64,000 bases of DNA from Anaerotruncus colihominis (GCA_025146135.1 CP102255.1:558001-622000), one strand, 5' to 3'; counted from the first letter of the stretch, positions 18,727-28,217 are shown. Notes: generated from the sequence alone by a model not told the origin. Numbers and translations are program-made.

Positions 18727-19614
18727 TCACTGGTTTAACGGGAACAAAATTTTCATAAGCACCTGCTCGGCGGCCCCTGTGTGATCCACGCCAAAATAAA
18801 GCCGCTTGCCCAAACCATCCAGCAGCTCGAATTGGCTGCCGCGGCAGATGAATTGTATATTTAACTGCTCCAGGACGCTGAAAAGTGAAAGCGTCCATTC
18901 GATCCAGTTGGGTGCGCACTGATTGACAAGCGTATCCCACAGCCATTCAAATTCCGGCGGGAAAATCCGTTTTTCCAAAAACAGGAGCCACAACTTCTGC
19001 TTTTGCTCCAGGGTCAGGCTGAGCAGACAGGCTAGGGGAGCATCATCCGGGCAGTCTTGTTCAAAATAAACGTAGCAGAAGGACAGCGTGCGGTCAATAC
19101 AGGCCAGATGCTGCTGTTCGAGAAAATCGGCGTACTCCCATTCCATTGCCGCTGCGGGGCGTCCGTCCTCAACCGCCCGGAGCAAGTCAAAAAGGCAGCG
19201 CGCTGCTTTGGTGTCAGGCAGAAGGAGAGTCAGGTACAAATCGCGCAGCTCGTCAAACCAAACGCCGGAAACGCTTTGCTGGCGCATCACAAGACTGTCG
19301 CCGTCGCCGGCAAAGCTGATTCCGATCAACTCGCCGCTGTCTGCGATGCCAAAGACCTCAAGCGGCCAGGTTTGGTCTATTTTGGATACCAAGGAACCAA
19401 AATTTTCAGCCAGTTCATCGGTTGGAAAGGACAACACCTCATATCCAATCTTTAGCTGTCTGTCGCCGTGACGGTAAAAAACTCTGTGAGGCAGACCGAG
19501 CCAGTCGTTCAGAGATTTTATCAGGCAGATGATCAGCCAAGCGGGAGAATTTTCCACAGCCACGGTCTTTGGACAAATGGTGCGTTCTATGGTTTGATTG
19601 TAGCGAAACCGCAT
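18727..19614 (-). CDS. Unrecognised 295-aa protein downstream of kdpC
   Basis: Starts 37 bases after kdpC with GGAGG 8 bases before the ATG, so it is the last gene of the kdp operon. No signal peptide or membrane segment. It is leucine- and tryptophan-rich and acidic (for example FLEQQHLACIDRTLSFCYVY, EFEWLWDTLVNQC). I see no P-loop, helix-turn-helix or catalytic motif and cannot assign a family. It could be a cytosolic accessory or regulatory protein of the K+ system. Confidence 0.7.
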   Translation of the reverse strand: MRFRYNQTIERTICPKTVAVENSPAWLIICLIKSLNDWLGLPHRVFYRHGDRQLKIGYEVLSFPTDELAENFGSLVSKIDQTWPLEVFGIADSGELIGISFAGDGDSLVMRQQSVSGVWFDELRDLYLTLLLPDTKAARCLFDLLRAVEDGRPAAAMEWEYADFLEQQHLACIDRTLSFCYVYFEQDCPDDAPLACLLSLTLEQKQKLWLLFLEKRIFPPEFEWLWDTLVNQCAPNWIEWTLSLFSVLEQLNIQFICRGSQFELLDGLGKRLYFGVDHTGAAEQVLMKILFPLNQ

Positions 19615-19651
19615 ATATGCGCCTCCGTTCTGGCGATTGGTTCATCCCCTT

Positions 19652-20329
19652 TTATTGCTTGCCGGCCTCGCGGATCAGTCCCATGCTCTCTGCAATGTCC
19701 AAATTGACGCCCAGAACGTTGACGGTTTCCTCACCGAAAATGCCAAGCAGCTTGCCCTGCGTGTTATCAGCCACAATCTGTTCCAGCTCCTGCTGGCTCA
19801 GGCCGGAGGCTTCAGCCAAAGCCGGAATCTGGATTTGTGCCGCTTGTGGAGAGATATGCGGATCCAACCCGGAGCCGGAGGCTGTCACCATATCGGCGGG
19901 GATGTCCTCGCGGCTGACGCCGGGATTGGCGTCCAAAAACGCTTCAATATCCGCTTGTACACGTTCCACAAGGGCAGGGTTGGAGGGCGCATAATTGTTG
20001 GAGCCGGATCCAAGGCCGGCAAATTCCGTACCGTCGTTGTAAAACTGATTGCCCTGGGCATCCTCGTAGTAGGTGTTGTAATGATATGCTGAAGGACGCG
20101 TTTTCATAAAGTAGGGCTTTGTAAATTCCTGCCCCACATGGGCGGCGCCGACTGGCGTTCCGTCCGCTGTAACCAGGCTGCCATGCGCCTGGCTTGGGAA
20201 AATTACAGCGGAGATCCCACTGAGCACGACCGGAAATGCAAAGCCGCAGAGAAAGAGAAGCAGCAGTGTTACGACCACGGCCTGACGCACCCAGTGGAGG
20301 AAGGCGCTTTTATTTGTGGTTTCATTCAT
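19652..20329 (-). CDS. kdpC: K+-transporting ATPase subunit C
   Basis: 225 aa. One N-terminal membrane helix (about 15-38) followed by the extracytoplasmic domain typical of KdpC: GSLVTADGTPVGAAHVGQEF, FMKTRPSAY, the SNNYAPSNPALVE segment and GSGLDPHISPQAAQ near the C-terminus. KdpC connects KdpA and KdpB in the complex. It begins 13 bases after kdpB with AGGAGG. Confidence 0.95.
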   Translation of the reverse strand: MNETTNKSAFLHWVRQAVVVTLLLLFLCGFAFPVVLSGISAVIFPSQAHGSLVTADGTPVGAAHVGQEFTKPYFMKTRPSAYHYNTYYEDAQGNQFYNDGTEFAGLGSGSNNYAPSNPALVERVQADIEAFLDANPGVSREDIPADMVTASGSGLDPHISPQAAQIQIPALAEASGLSQQELEQIVADNTQGKLLGIFGEETVNVLGVNLDIAESMGLIREAGKQ

Positions 20330-20342
20330 AAGGGATACCTCC

Positions 20343-22394
20343 TCAGAAGCCCATCCCCATCACGCCTAAAAGCGGGGTGATAAGGATATCGATCAATTTA
20401 ATACCTACAAATGGTGTGATTATGCCGCCCAGGCCATAGATCATCATATTGCGCGCCAGCATTTTTCCAGAGGACATCGGGCGGTATTTGACGCCCTTCA
20501 TCGCCAGTGGAATCAAGCACGGGATGATAATCGCGTTGAAGATCAGGGCCGACAGGATTGCGCTGTATTGTGTGGACAGCCCCATGATGTTGAGCATCTG
20601 AAGCTGTGGGATAGCCGTCATAAACATTGCGGGAATAATGGCGAAATACTTGGCGATATCGTTGGCAATCGAAAACGTGGTCAGCGACCCGCGCGTAATA
20701 AGCAGTTGCTTGCCAATCTCCACCACTTCCAGGATTTTGGTGGGATCGCTGTCCAGATCGACCATATTGGCGGCTTCCTTTGCGGCGGTGGTGCCCGAAT
20801 TCATAGCCAGCCCCACATTGGCCTGGGCCAAAGCGGGCGCATCATTGGTGCCGTCGCCTGTCATAGCCACAATTTTGCCTTCGGACTGTTCTTTTTTAAT
20901 CACGCTGATTTTATCCTCCGGCTTACATTCGGCTATGAAGCCATCCACACCGGCTTCCTTGGCAATGGTGGCGGCGGTCAGCGGGTTATCGCCTGTGCAC
21001 ATGATTGTCTTGATGCCGATGGCGCGGAGACGTGCGAAACGTTCCGTCATGCCCGGCTTTACGGTATCCTTTAAATAGATGACGCCCAGGATCCGGTTGT
21101 TTTCACATACTGCCAGCGGTGTGCCTCCCAGGGAGGATACTCTTTCAACATGGGTGTGGAGATCTGCCGGGATTTTGCCGCCCTGCTCCAGTACATATTG
21201 CTCAATGGCGTCAGAAGCGCCTTTTCTGATTTTGGAACCATCGGGCAGATCGACGCCGCTCATACGGGTCTGTGCGGTAAACTCCTGGAAGGAGGAGCCA
21301 TCGGTTTCCACGCTGTTGTCCCCCAGACGGCGTGCCAGCTCCAGAGTGGATTTACCCTCGGGCGTATCGTCATGGAGGCTGGTCAACGCGGCGCAGCGAA
21401 TCAGATCGCTGCGGCTGGCGCCCTCTACAGGAAAGAAGTCGGCCGCCAGACGGTTGCCAAAGGTGATGGTCCCGGTTTTATCCAAAATCATGGTGTCTAC
21501 GTCTCCGCAGGCCTCCACGGCCTTGCCGCTCATAGCAATCACGTTGAACCGGGTGACCCGGTCCATGCCGGCGATACCGATCGCGGAGAGCAAGCCGCCG
21601 ATGGTGGTGGGGATCAGGCAAACCATCAGCGCAATCAGCGTGGAGGTCTGGAGCTGCACTCCTGAATAGAGCCCGATAGGATACAGGCTTACAATGACAA
21701 TCAGGAAGATGATGGTCAACGACACGAGCAGGGTATTTAAAGCGATTTCATTCGGCGTTTTTTTACGGGACGCCCCTTCAACCAGGGCAATCATCCGATC
21801 CAGAAAGCTGTTGCCCGGCTCGGAGGTGATGCGCACCTTCAGCCAGTCGGATACAACGGTTGTTCCGCCTGTTACGGAGCAGAAATCACCGCCGCTTTCA
21901 CGGACGACAGGCGCGGATTCGCCGGTGATCGCCGATTCGTCCACTGAGGCGATGCCCTCGATGACCTCGCCGTCATTGGGAATGATTTCGCCGGCGCTCA
22001 CCAGGACAACGTCGCCTTTTTTCAGCTCGCTGGAGGAGACGATCGTCTCGTTTCCATCCTCGTCCAGCAGATGGGCCTGCGTTTCCTTCTGCGTTTTTTT
22101 CAGGCTGGCAGCCTGCGCCTTGCCGCGTCCTTCGGCCACAGATTCGGCGAAGTTTGCAAACAGGACGGTGATCAGCAGGATGATGGAAACCACCAGATTA
22201 TAAGTACGCACGCTGCCGTCGGTTTCACCGAGCAGGCCGGGGAAAAAGGTGAGAGCCAGGGTGATAAAAAAACCGATCTCCACCACGAACATCACGGGGT
22301 TTTTCATCATATAGCGCGGGTTCAGCTTGGCAAAGGAGCCAACCAGCGCCTGCCGGAAAATTTCCGGCGTTACCAGTTTCTGTTTACTGCTCAT
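20343..22394 (-). CDS. kdpB: K+-transporting P-type ATPase subunit B
   Basis: 683-aa P-type ATPase that hydrolyses ATP for the Kdp complex. Catalytic motif [11 protein letters not shown] with the phosphorylated aspartate, TGES in the actuator domain (AITGESAPV), [10 protein letters not shown], and [18 protein letters not shown] in the P domain; KGAS in the nucleotide domain. RBS GGGAGG. It begins 16 bases after kdpA. Confidence 0.97.
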   Translation of the reverse strand: MSSKQKLVTPEIFRQALVGSFAKLNPRYMMKNPVMFVVEIGFFITLALTFFPGLLGETDGSVRTYNLVVSIILLITVLFANFAESVAEGRGKAQAASLKKTQKETQAHLLDEDGNETIVSSSELKKGDVVLVSAGEIIPNDGEVIEGIASVDESAITGESAPVVRESGGDFCSVTGGTTVVSDWLKVRITSEPGNSFLDRMIALVEGASRKKTPNEIALNTLLVSLTIIFLIVIVSLYPIGLYSGVQLQTSTLIALMVCLIPTTIGGLLSAIGIAGMDRVTRFNVIAMSGKAVEACGDVDTMILDKTGTITFGNRLAADFFPVEGASRSDLIRCAALTSLHDDTPEGKSTLELARRLGDNSVETDGSSFQEFTAQTRMSGVDLPDGSKIRKGASDAIEQYVLEQGGKIPADLHTHVERVSSLGGTPLAVCENNRILGVIYLKDTVKPGMTERFARLRAIGIKTIMCTGDNPLTAATIAKEAGVDGFIAECKPEDKISVIKKEQSEGKIVAMTGDGTNDAPALAQANVGLAMNSGTTAAKEAANMVDLDSDPTKILEVVEIGKQLLITRGSLTTFSIANDIAKYFAIIPAMFMTAIPQLQMLNIMGLSTQYSAILSALIFNAIIIPCLIPLAMKGVKYRPMSSGKMLARNMMIYGLGGIITPFVGIKLIDILITPLLGVMGMGF

Positions 22395-22410
22395 TTTTAT
22401 CTACCTCCCA

Positions 22411-24165
22411 TCAGGACCAAAGCGTCAAATGCTCTGCGATTGGCCCTAAAGCCAGCGCAGGGAAGAAGGTCAGGGCGGCGAAGATATATACCACAAAGAC
22501 CAGGATCACTGCGAAGGAAACCGTCTCGGTTTTCAGTGTACCGACCGACTCGCTGACAAACCTCTTTTTCATCAGTGAGCCTGCGATGGCCAACTGAATG
22601 ATGATCGACAGATACCGTCCGAAGAACATTGCAAGACCGGCTGTAATATTCCAAAAGTAGCTGTTGTCCGCCAACCCTTCAAATCCGGAACCGTTGTTGG
22701 CCGCCGAGGAAGCATATTCATACAGCACCTGGCTTAATCCATGGAAGCCGGGGTTTGTAATGCCCTCCAGCCCCGCAGGGACGGCTACCGCCAGCGCAGA
22801 GAAGGAAAGGATCAGCAGCGGATGAATGATAATGCAAAGAGCGGTGAGCTTCATTTCACGCCCTTCGATCTTCTTGCCTAAGTACTCCGGCGTGCGCCCA
22901 ATCATCAGCCCGCAGATAAATACGGCGAGGATGGCGTACATGATCATATTCATCAATCCTACGCCTTTACCGCCGAATACGACGTTAAGCATCATGTGGA
23001 GCAGCGGGACCATGCCGCCCAGAGGCGTCAGGGTATCGTGCATGTTGTTGACGGTACCGGTTGTGAAGGATGTGGTTGTTGTGGTAAACATCGCCGACTG
23101 GGCAATGCCAAACCGCACTTCCTTGCCTTCCATGCTGCCCATGGACTGATCGAGACCCACCTGCTCCAGCGCCGGATTTCCCTGGCTCTCAGACCAGAAA
23201 CAAACGCTCAGGCCAATTAAAAAGATGATTCCCATTGCCAAAAAGATCGTGCGGCCTTCCCGGCCGATGATCCTGGAAACGAGAGAACGGTCTTTCGTGT
23301 CTGCCTGTTCGTTCTGGCCGGCTGCGCGGGCGCGTTTGCTGTCCAGCACCATCTTGCCGAATGTAATAACGCAGGCCCCGGGGAGAATCATCATCGAATA
23401 TAATTCGATCAGATTAGAGAGAATGGTTGGGTTTTCAAGCGGCGTCGACGAGTTGGCCCCCAAAAAGCCGCCTCCGTTGGTACCGAGATGCTTGATGATT
23501 TCCAGCGCCGCTATGGGGCCCTGCGCGATGATCTGTTTGGTACCTTCAATGGTAGTGACTACAGTATTGGCAATGAAATTCTGCGGAACGCCCTGCCATA
23601 CCAGCAGCAGGCCGCCGACGATTGAAAAGGGGATCATGATACGTGTGGTAATACGCACAAGATCCACAAAGAAGTTGCCCACATTCTCCTTGGTCCGTCC
23701 GGCAAGCCCGCGGATAAAGGCTACGCAGGCGGCATAACCGGTCGACGCCGATACAAACATCATAAAGATGATCACCAGCATTTGGGAGAGATAGCTTAGG
23801 CCGCTCTCACCCGAATAGTGCTGAAGGTTTGTATTCGTCATAAAGCTGACGATCGTGTTAAACGCAAGCGTCGGCTCCATATCGCCGATGCCGTTTGGAT
23901 TAAATAGTCCAATGTGCTGAATGCGTAAAATGAGATATCCTATGAATACCATAACGGCGTTTGTTCCCACGAGGGCAAGCGCGTACTGTTTCCAGTTCAT
24001 GCCCCTTTGGGGATTGACGCCGCTGATTTTGTAAATAAGTCCGTCGACCCGGTCAAATACCGGATCGGCAAAGGTGTGCTTCCCAGCGGCGATATGATAC
24101 ATATACCGCCCCACCGGGATGACGATCAACAGATATATAATGATCGTCAGCGCAAGCTGCAGCAT
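22411..24165 (-). CDS. kdpA: K+-transporting ATPase subunit A
   Basis: 584-aa membrane subunit that selects and conducts K+. About ten membrane helices; the pore loops related to KcsA are visible as NTIVSFMTNTNLQHYSGE, HLGTNGGGFLGANSSTP and SSAANNGSGFEGL. RBS GGAGGG 7 bases before the ATG. It follows the tiny kdpF gene. Confidence 0.97.
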   Translation of the reverse strand: MLQLALTIIIYLLIVIPVGRYMYHIAAGKHTFADPVFDRVDGLIYKISGVNPQRGMNWKQYALALVGTNAVMVFIGYLILRIQHIGLFNPNGIGDMEPTLAFNTIVSFMTNTNLQHYSGESGLSYLSQMLVIIFMMFVSASTGYAACVAFIRGLAGRTKENVGNFFVDLVRITTRIMIPFSIVGGLLLVWQGVPQNFIANTVVTTIEGTKQIIAQGPIAALEIIKHLGTNGGGFLGANSSTPLENPTILSNLIELYSMMILPGACVITFGKMVLDSKRARAAGQNEQADTKDRSLVSRIIGREGRTIFLAMGIIFLIGLSVCFWSESQGNPALEQVGLDQSMGSMEGKEVRFGIAQSAMFTTTTTSFTTGTVNNMHDTLTPLGGMVPLLHMMLNVVFGGKGVGLMNMIMYAILAVFICGLMIGRTPEYLGKKIEGREMKLTALCIIIHPLLILSFSALAVAVPAGLEGITNPGFHGLSQVLYEYASSAANNGSGFEGLADNSYFWNITAGLAMFFGRYLSIIIQLAIAGSLMKKRFVSESVGTLKTETVSFAVILVFVVYIFAALTFFPALALGPIAEHLTLWS

Positions 24166-24196
24166 AATCGTTCCCTCCTACTTGACTATTCTGATA

Positions 24197-24274
24197 CTAA
24201 AATTTTTCCGGGTGTACCAGGGCGTAAACCAGATATACGCCCATCAGCAGCACGATGCCGCCCAATATCAACAT
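24197..24274 (-). CDS. kdpF: KdpF, 25-aa membrane peptide
   Basis: Reading the minus strand from ATG at 24274 gives a 25-residue peptide: MLILGGIVLLMGVYLVYALV then HPEKF and a stop. A single hydrophobic helix and the HPE(K/R)F-type ending fit KdpF, the small stabilising subunit of the Kdp complex. GGAGG lies 6 bases upstream, after a small hairpin (24291-24305). It directly precedes kdpA. Confidence 0.88.
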   Translation of the reverse strand: MLILGGIVLLMGVYLVYALVHPEKF

Positions 24275-24375
24275 ATAAATCCTCCGTTCCACCGCACTGC
24301 GCGGTATCAATACAAATGAAAGCTCCCCCACGGACGGGGATTTTTCCTACCGCTTTTCTCTTTATCTCAAGCCGG

Positions 24376-24474
24376 TTACTCCTGGTTGTCATTTTGTTGC
24401 TGGCACCATTTGGTCAGCAGCCAGACCAGCCCGAAACAGACAGCCAGCGTTCCGACCATCAAGAGATCCATCAT
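24376..24474 (-). CDS. Small membrane peptide at the head of the kdp operon (32 aa)
   Basis: Minus-strand ORF from tandem ATGs (24474/24471): hydrophobic helix MVGTLAVCFGLVWLLTKW followed by a polar tail CQQQNDNQE. GGAAGG lies 10 bases upstream. It is the first ORF of the kdp transcript, 100 bases before kdpF. Not recognised by name; similar short membrane ORFs ahead of kdpF are plausible in clostridial kdp operons. Confidence 0.6.
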   Translation of the reverse strand: MMDLLMVGTLAVCFGLVWLLTKWCQQQNDNQE

Positions 24475-24572
24475 ATGCGATACGCCTTCCTTTCCTGAGA
24501 CATTCCGCCGCGCTGTGAACAGGGTTTCCCATATGCTTTAAAAGCACGGCAAGGCTTTTTTGTTGCCCCCAT

Positions 24573-24636
24573 AGTATACTGCAAGCCGTAATAAGCGGGG
24601 ATTAAGGGTTTTGACACGGCGTTAAGAAAAAATTAA
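24573..24636 (-). promoter_or_regulatory. kdp promoter with TTAA triplet (candidate KdpE site)
   Basis: Minus-strand -10 TATACT at 24578-24573 without a good -35, as expected for an activated promoter. Upstream, TTAA cores at 24602, 24622 and 24633 (plus-strand positions) have spacings of 20 and 11, the same as in front of ktrB. The most distal pair lies within an A/T tract. Confidence 0.5.
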
Positions 24637-24653
24637 TTTTTTGTCCGCATCGG

Positions 24654-27338
24654 TCACTCCAAGCCCCGTCGGTCGACAGCGGGGAGTGTAAAACGGAATA
24701 CCGTTCCCGACGGCCTGTTGTCGGATACGGTGATTTGCCCGTTATGCTGGGCAATGATTGACCGGCAGAGATTCAGCCCCAATCCCAATCCCCGCTGACA
24801 ATCCGACCGGCCTTGCTCCGCGGTGTAGAATAAATCGAACAGATGCTTTTTCGCTTCGTCCGGAATGCCGGGACCGTCGTCGGAAATGGATACCTCCACC
24901 ATGTCCCCCTTACGCTCGCCGCTTAAAACAATGTGCGAGCCGTTGGGGGTGTATTGAATGGCGTTATTCATGATGTTGATGATAACACGCAGGATCAGCT
25001 TCGCATTTATATTTGCCATCAACATCGGGTCCTGCAGCACAATCGAAATATTATGTTCGCGCGCCCGGCGGTCCAACTGCGTTGCCGCACTTTGGAATAT
25101 ATCCTCCAAAAGCTGCGGCTCCATGGGGAGGGCGCCCTTGTCCGCCTCAAGGTGCGTCGCTGCCAACAGGTTTTCAGTCATACTGATCAGCCAATTCGTA
25201 TCGTCATAGATGCCTGTGTACAGTCTTTCTTTGGCCGCGTCATCCAGGGGGCATTCCTTTTGCATCAAGATGGACGCGCTGCCGCTGATATTTGTAAGCG
25301 GGGTGCGCAGGTCATGGGATACGGCGCGGAGCAGATTTGCCTGGAGGTGCTCCTTTTGCGCCTGAAGCGCGGCCTGGTTTTTTTCCTCCTGCAAGCGCAG
25401 ACGCTCCAGGCTTAAACCGCATTCGCTTAAAATGGCGATCATAAAATTTTTCTCAGAAGCGTCTGGGATGGGATATCCGGCGATCGGAATTCCCACAAGC
25501 CCCATGGCGCCCCGCGCACCGCGGACAGACAGAAACAGCCATTTGGAATCCGGCAATGTGTTCGTCGTGGCGCCAGCGTGTTTATTGTTTTTCTGGACCC
25601 ACTTTGCCACGCCGATTTCCTCGGTGGTCAATTGCTTCAGTACCCGTTTTTCGTCCGCCGGCTCCACACGAAACGACAGATTTTCATCCGGATGGTTTAA
25701 ACTGTATAAAACGGGCCGGTCAAAAAGCCTGTTCAATTGCTCCGCGGCCAATTGTAAGCATTCCAACTCATTTCGGCCCTGCTGAAGCTTTTGACTGCTT
25801 TCCAGCAGCAATTCCGTGAAATAACTTTTTTGCGCCGTCAACTGCGCCTGCGTTTTAACCTGGCTTGCAAGAGAGCTTGCAATGAAGCTGGAAAGCAGCA
25901 TGATCAGAAATGTGATAGGATAACTTGGATCGGTGGCCTGGAAAGTGAATTTTGGTTCAGTAAAAAAGAAATTAAAGGCAGCTACGCTTAAAAGCGAGCT
26001 GACGGCGCCATACAGGTGTCCGTTTGTCCAGACGGCCGTTACCAGAACACCCAGAATAAAAACCGTGATGATATTTGATTCGCTGAAGCCTGCGGAATAA
26101 AAAGTGAAGCAAAGCAGGGTGGAGATGAGCAGAACAAGCAGCATTTTCCCCGTGTCCTTCCAGGAAAACACAAGCTTTTTCCTGTGGATTTTTCCTAGGG
26201 GTTTTTTATAAAGGGGCTGCTGATCAGGGATGATATAAACATCCAGATCGGTCAGCTCGATTAAACGGTCGGCCATGCTTTTTTTGCGGGTTATAGAATT
26301 AGACCGGTGATTCATGCGCCCCATCACAATTTTCGTTACACCGCTGACACGGGCGTATTCGGCGATCTGTACCGCTGGATCGGTACCGTATACCGTTGCA
26401 ATCTGAGCGCCCAATTGTTCCGCCAGACGCAGGTTGCTTCTCAGCCGTTTGATGTTTTCTCCGGACAGCTCTTTGGTTTCAGGCGTCTGTACAAAAAGAG
26501 CTGTAAAGCCGCTGTGAAAGGCCTCGGCCATACGCGCGGCGGTTCGTATGACCTTGGCGTTGGACGGCGCCGAGGAAAGGCAAATCAGGATATGCTCCCC
26601 CGCACGGGCGGTTTGCCCCTTCCGGTCATGTACAGCCGCCCGATTAAGCCGGTCCGCCGTTCTGCGCATGGCAATTTCACGCAGCGCCGCCAGGTTTTCC
26701 GCGGTAAAAAAGTTCTCAAGCGCCTGTTTGGCCTGGCGTTCCCGGTAGACTTTGCCGGCGCGCAGCCGTTTGACCAGATCATCCGGTTCGATATCCACAA
26801 GCTCCACCTGGCTTGCCAGGTCGAACACGAAATCCGGTATACGTTCGTTGACCACTACGCCGGTGATGGAAGAAACAAGATCGTTCAAGGACTCCAGATG
26901 CTGTACGTTAACGGTGGTGTAAACATTGATCCCCGCCCGCAGAAGCTCCTCTATGTCCTGGTATCGCTTGGTATGGCGGCATCCCGGCGCATTGCTGTGC
27001 GCAAGCTCATCTACAAGAATCAATTGCGGCCTGCGCTGTAGGGCGCTGTCCAAGTCAAATTCCTTCAGTTTGATTCCGCGATAGTCAATTTCCTTGCAGT
27101 CAAGCACCTCCAGACCCTCCAGCAATGCCAGGGTGTCCGGACGGGTGTGCCGCTCCACATAACCGACGACCACGTCGATTCCCTCGTTTTTTGCTTGATG
27201 CGCTGCTTCCAGCATGGCGTAGGTTTTGCCGACGCCTGCCGCATAACCAAAAAAGATTTTCAACTTTCCGTTGGCGGCGCCGGTCACCGTTTCATTATTT
27301 TCCAGAGGCGCTGACGGATTTTTATAATGTTCATCCAT
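24654..27338 (-). CDS. kdpD: KdpD sensor kinase, copy 2 (canonical)
   Basis: 894 aa from MDEHYKNP (AAGGAGA 7 bases upstream; an upstream in-frame ATG at 27359 lacks this). The KdpD N-terminal domain is canonical: GYAAGVGKTYAML, GYVERHTRPDT, LVDELAHSNAPGCRHTKR. It is followed by a universal-stress-like domain (ILICLSSAPSNAK, GFTALFV), four membrane helices, GAF-like segment, HisKA SHDLRTPLTNISG and HATPase DDGPGIPDE / GLGLGLNL. No kdpE follows; the kdp structural operon does. It presumably shares KdpE with copy 1. Confidence 0.92.
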   Translation of the reverse strand: MDEHYKNPSAPLENNETVTGAANGKLKIFFGYAAGVGKTYAMLEAAHQAKNEGIDVVVGYVERHTRPDTLALLEGLEVLDCKEIDYRGIKLKEFDLDSALQRRPQLILVDELAHSNAPGCRHTKRYQDIEELLRAGINVYTTVNVQHLESLNDLVSSITGVVVNERIPDFVFDLASQVELVDIEPDDLVKRLRAGKVYRERQAKQALENFFTAENLAALREIAMRRTADRLNRAAVHDRKGQTARAGEHILICLSSAPSNAKVIRTAARMAEAFHSGFTALFVQTPETKELSGENIKRLRSNLRLAEQLGAQIATVYGTDPAVQIAEYARVSGVTKIVMGRMNHRSNSITRKKSMADRLIELTDLDVYIIPDQQPLYKKPLGKIHRKKLVFSWKDTGKMLLVLLISTLLCFTFYSAGFSESNIITVFILGVLVTAVWTNGHLYGAVSSLLSVAAFNFFFTEPKFTFQATDPSYPITFLIMLLSSFIASSLASQVKTQAQLTAQKSYFTELLLESSQKLQQGRNELECLQLAAEQLNRLFDRPVLYSLNHPDENLSFRVEPADEKRVLKQLTTEEIGVAKWVQKNNKHAGATTNTLPDSKWLFLSVRGARGAMGLVGIPIAGYPIPDASEKNFMIAILSECGLSLERLRLQEEKNQAALQAQKEHLQANLLRAVSHDLRTPLTNISGSASILMQKECPLDDAAKERLYTGIYDDTNWLISMTENLLAATHLEADKGALPMEPQLLEDIFQSAATQLDRRAREHNISIVLQDPMLMANINAKLILRVIINIMNNAIQYTPNGSHIVLSGERKGDMVEVSISDDGPGIPDEAKKHLFDLFYTAEQGRSDCQRGLGLGLNLCRSIIAQHNGQITVSDNRPSGTVFRFTLPAVDRRGLE

Positions 27339-27496
27339 ATGGTTCTCCTTCCGTATCATTGGAGTGGCGCAATGTCTTTTTATAATTAAGATAGCACAGC
27401 AGACCCAATGAAAGCATAAATCTTTTTTGTTTTACATTAAGACTATATAAAGGCGGCGCAGAAATCCCATACCACAGCCTTCCCGGCTTAGAAAAA

Positions 27497-27531
27497 CCAC
27501 CTTGAGACATGCTGTCAATGGATCAAGGTGG
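27497..27531 (-). terminator. Hairpin with T-run on the minus strand
   Basis: CCACCTTGA and TCAAGGTGG (9-bp stem) followed on the minus strand by TTTTT. Second of three successive minus-strand terminators in the kdpD2-to-tRNA gap. Confidence 0.6.
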
Positions 27532-27589
27532 AGCGGGTTCGTTGAAAGGATAAACATTTAATAATTATATTGAGCGGAAATACAAAGAA

Positions 27590-27631
27590 AAAGTCCCCGG
27601 TTTCCTTTTTGAAAAGAAAACCGGGGACTTT
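27590..27631 (-). terminator. Strong terminator of the possible small RNA
   Basis: 14-bp perfect stem AAAGTCCCCGGTTT / AAACCGGGGACTTT, with TTTTTC following on the minus strand and TTTT on the plus strand. Confidence 0.75.
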
Positions 27632-27795
27632 TGTCAATAGAGACGCAGCGATTGGTCGGTTTGGAGCGGCCAACAGTCCCAGACAAGGTAAAAGGTCAGA
27701 GCGCGCATTGGCGCCAGGTCCTTGCCTGGTGCGGGAAAGCCATGACTTCGGGCGAAACTGATTTATAAGGGTGCTGTCTCGCCTTGATGGCACAT
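27632..27795 (-). ncRNA. Candidate structured small RNA between two terminators
   Basis: About 160 bases with no credible ORF lie between the tRNA-Leu terminator and the strong terminator at 27590-27631. On the minus strand the two ends can pair (GGCGAGACAGC near 27790 with GCTGCGTCTC near 27640). Internal stems include CCAGG CAAGGA CCTGG (about 27710-27727) and TTGGCCG / CGACCAA (about 27650-27674). The end-to-end closing stem and size are reminiscent of 6S-type RNA, but I could not identify the family. No clear promoter was found. Rest of this gap holds only terminators. Confidence 0.3.
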
Positions 27796-27860
27796 TCCGC
27801 ATATAAGGAGGAACGAGAGAGCGGATGGATGGCTTATTTTCTGCAAAAGGCAAAAAATAA

Positions 27861-27888
27861 GCCGGAGCAAAGTGGACTTTGCTCCGGC
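27861..27888 (-). terminator. Terminator of tRNA-Leu
   Basis: GCCGGAGCAAAG / CTTTGCTCCGGC stem, followed on the minus strand by TTATTTTTTG. Confidence 0.75.
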
Positions 27889-27889
27889 G

Positions 27890-27976
27890 TGGTGCCGCTG
27901 ACCGGGATCGAACCGGTACGGTGTCGCCACCGAGGGATTTTAAGTCCCTTGCGTCTGCCTATTCCGCCACAGCGGC
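27890..27976 (-). tRNA. tRNA-Leu (anticodon UAA)
   Basis: 87 bases including encoded CCA. 7-bp acceptor GCCGCTG/CAGCGGC, anticodon stem AGGGA/TCCCT around loop CTTAAAA (anticodon TAA), a long variable arm (CGGTGGCGACACCG) as in class II tRNAs, and TTCGATC in the T loop. Confidence 0.97.
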
Positions 27977-28217
27977 ATAAATCTTGCCTCCCTCTAATGA
28001 TAAACGATTGTCGGCTAATAGTCAAGCCGTTGGAGCAATTCCGGGCATGGTTATATGCTTGCAGGAAAAGAGTTGTGAATGCAGGTATACCGGTACATTT
28101 AGAAGGAATAAATTTGGGTTATCGAACTTTCATATAGTAATTTTCTGCCGAATATGATAATATAGATTATCGGTTGAAACCATGGGACGGTCAAAAACAG
28201 ATTATGGGAGGCAGACG

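Noticed and set aside
27834-28025. Small frames overlapping the tRNA-Leu region
   Set aside because: They lie over a complete tRNA with its terminator.
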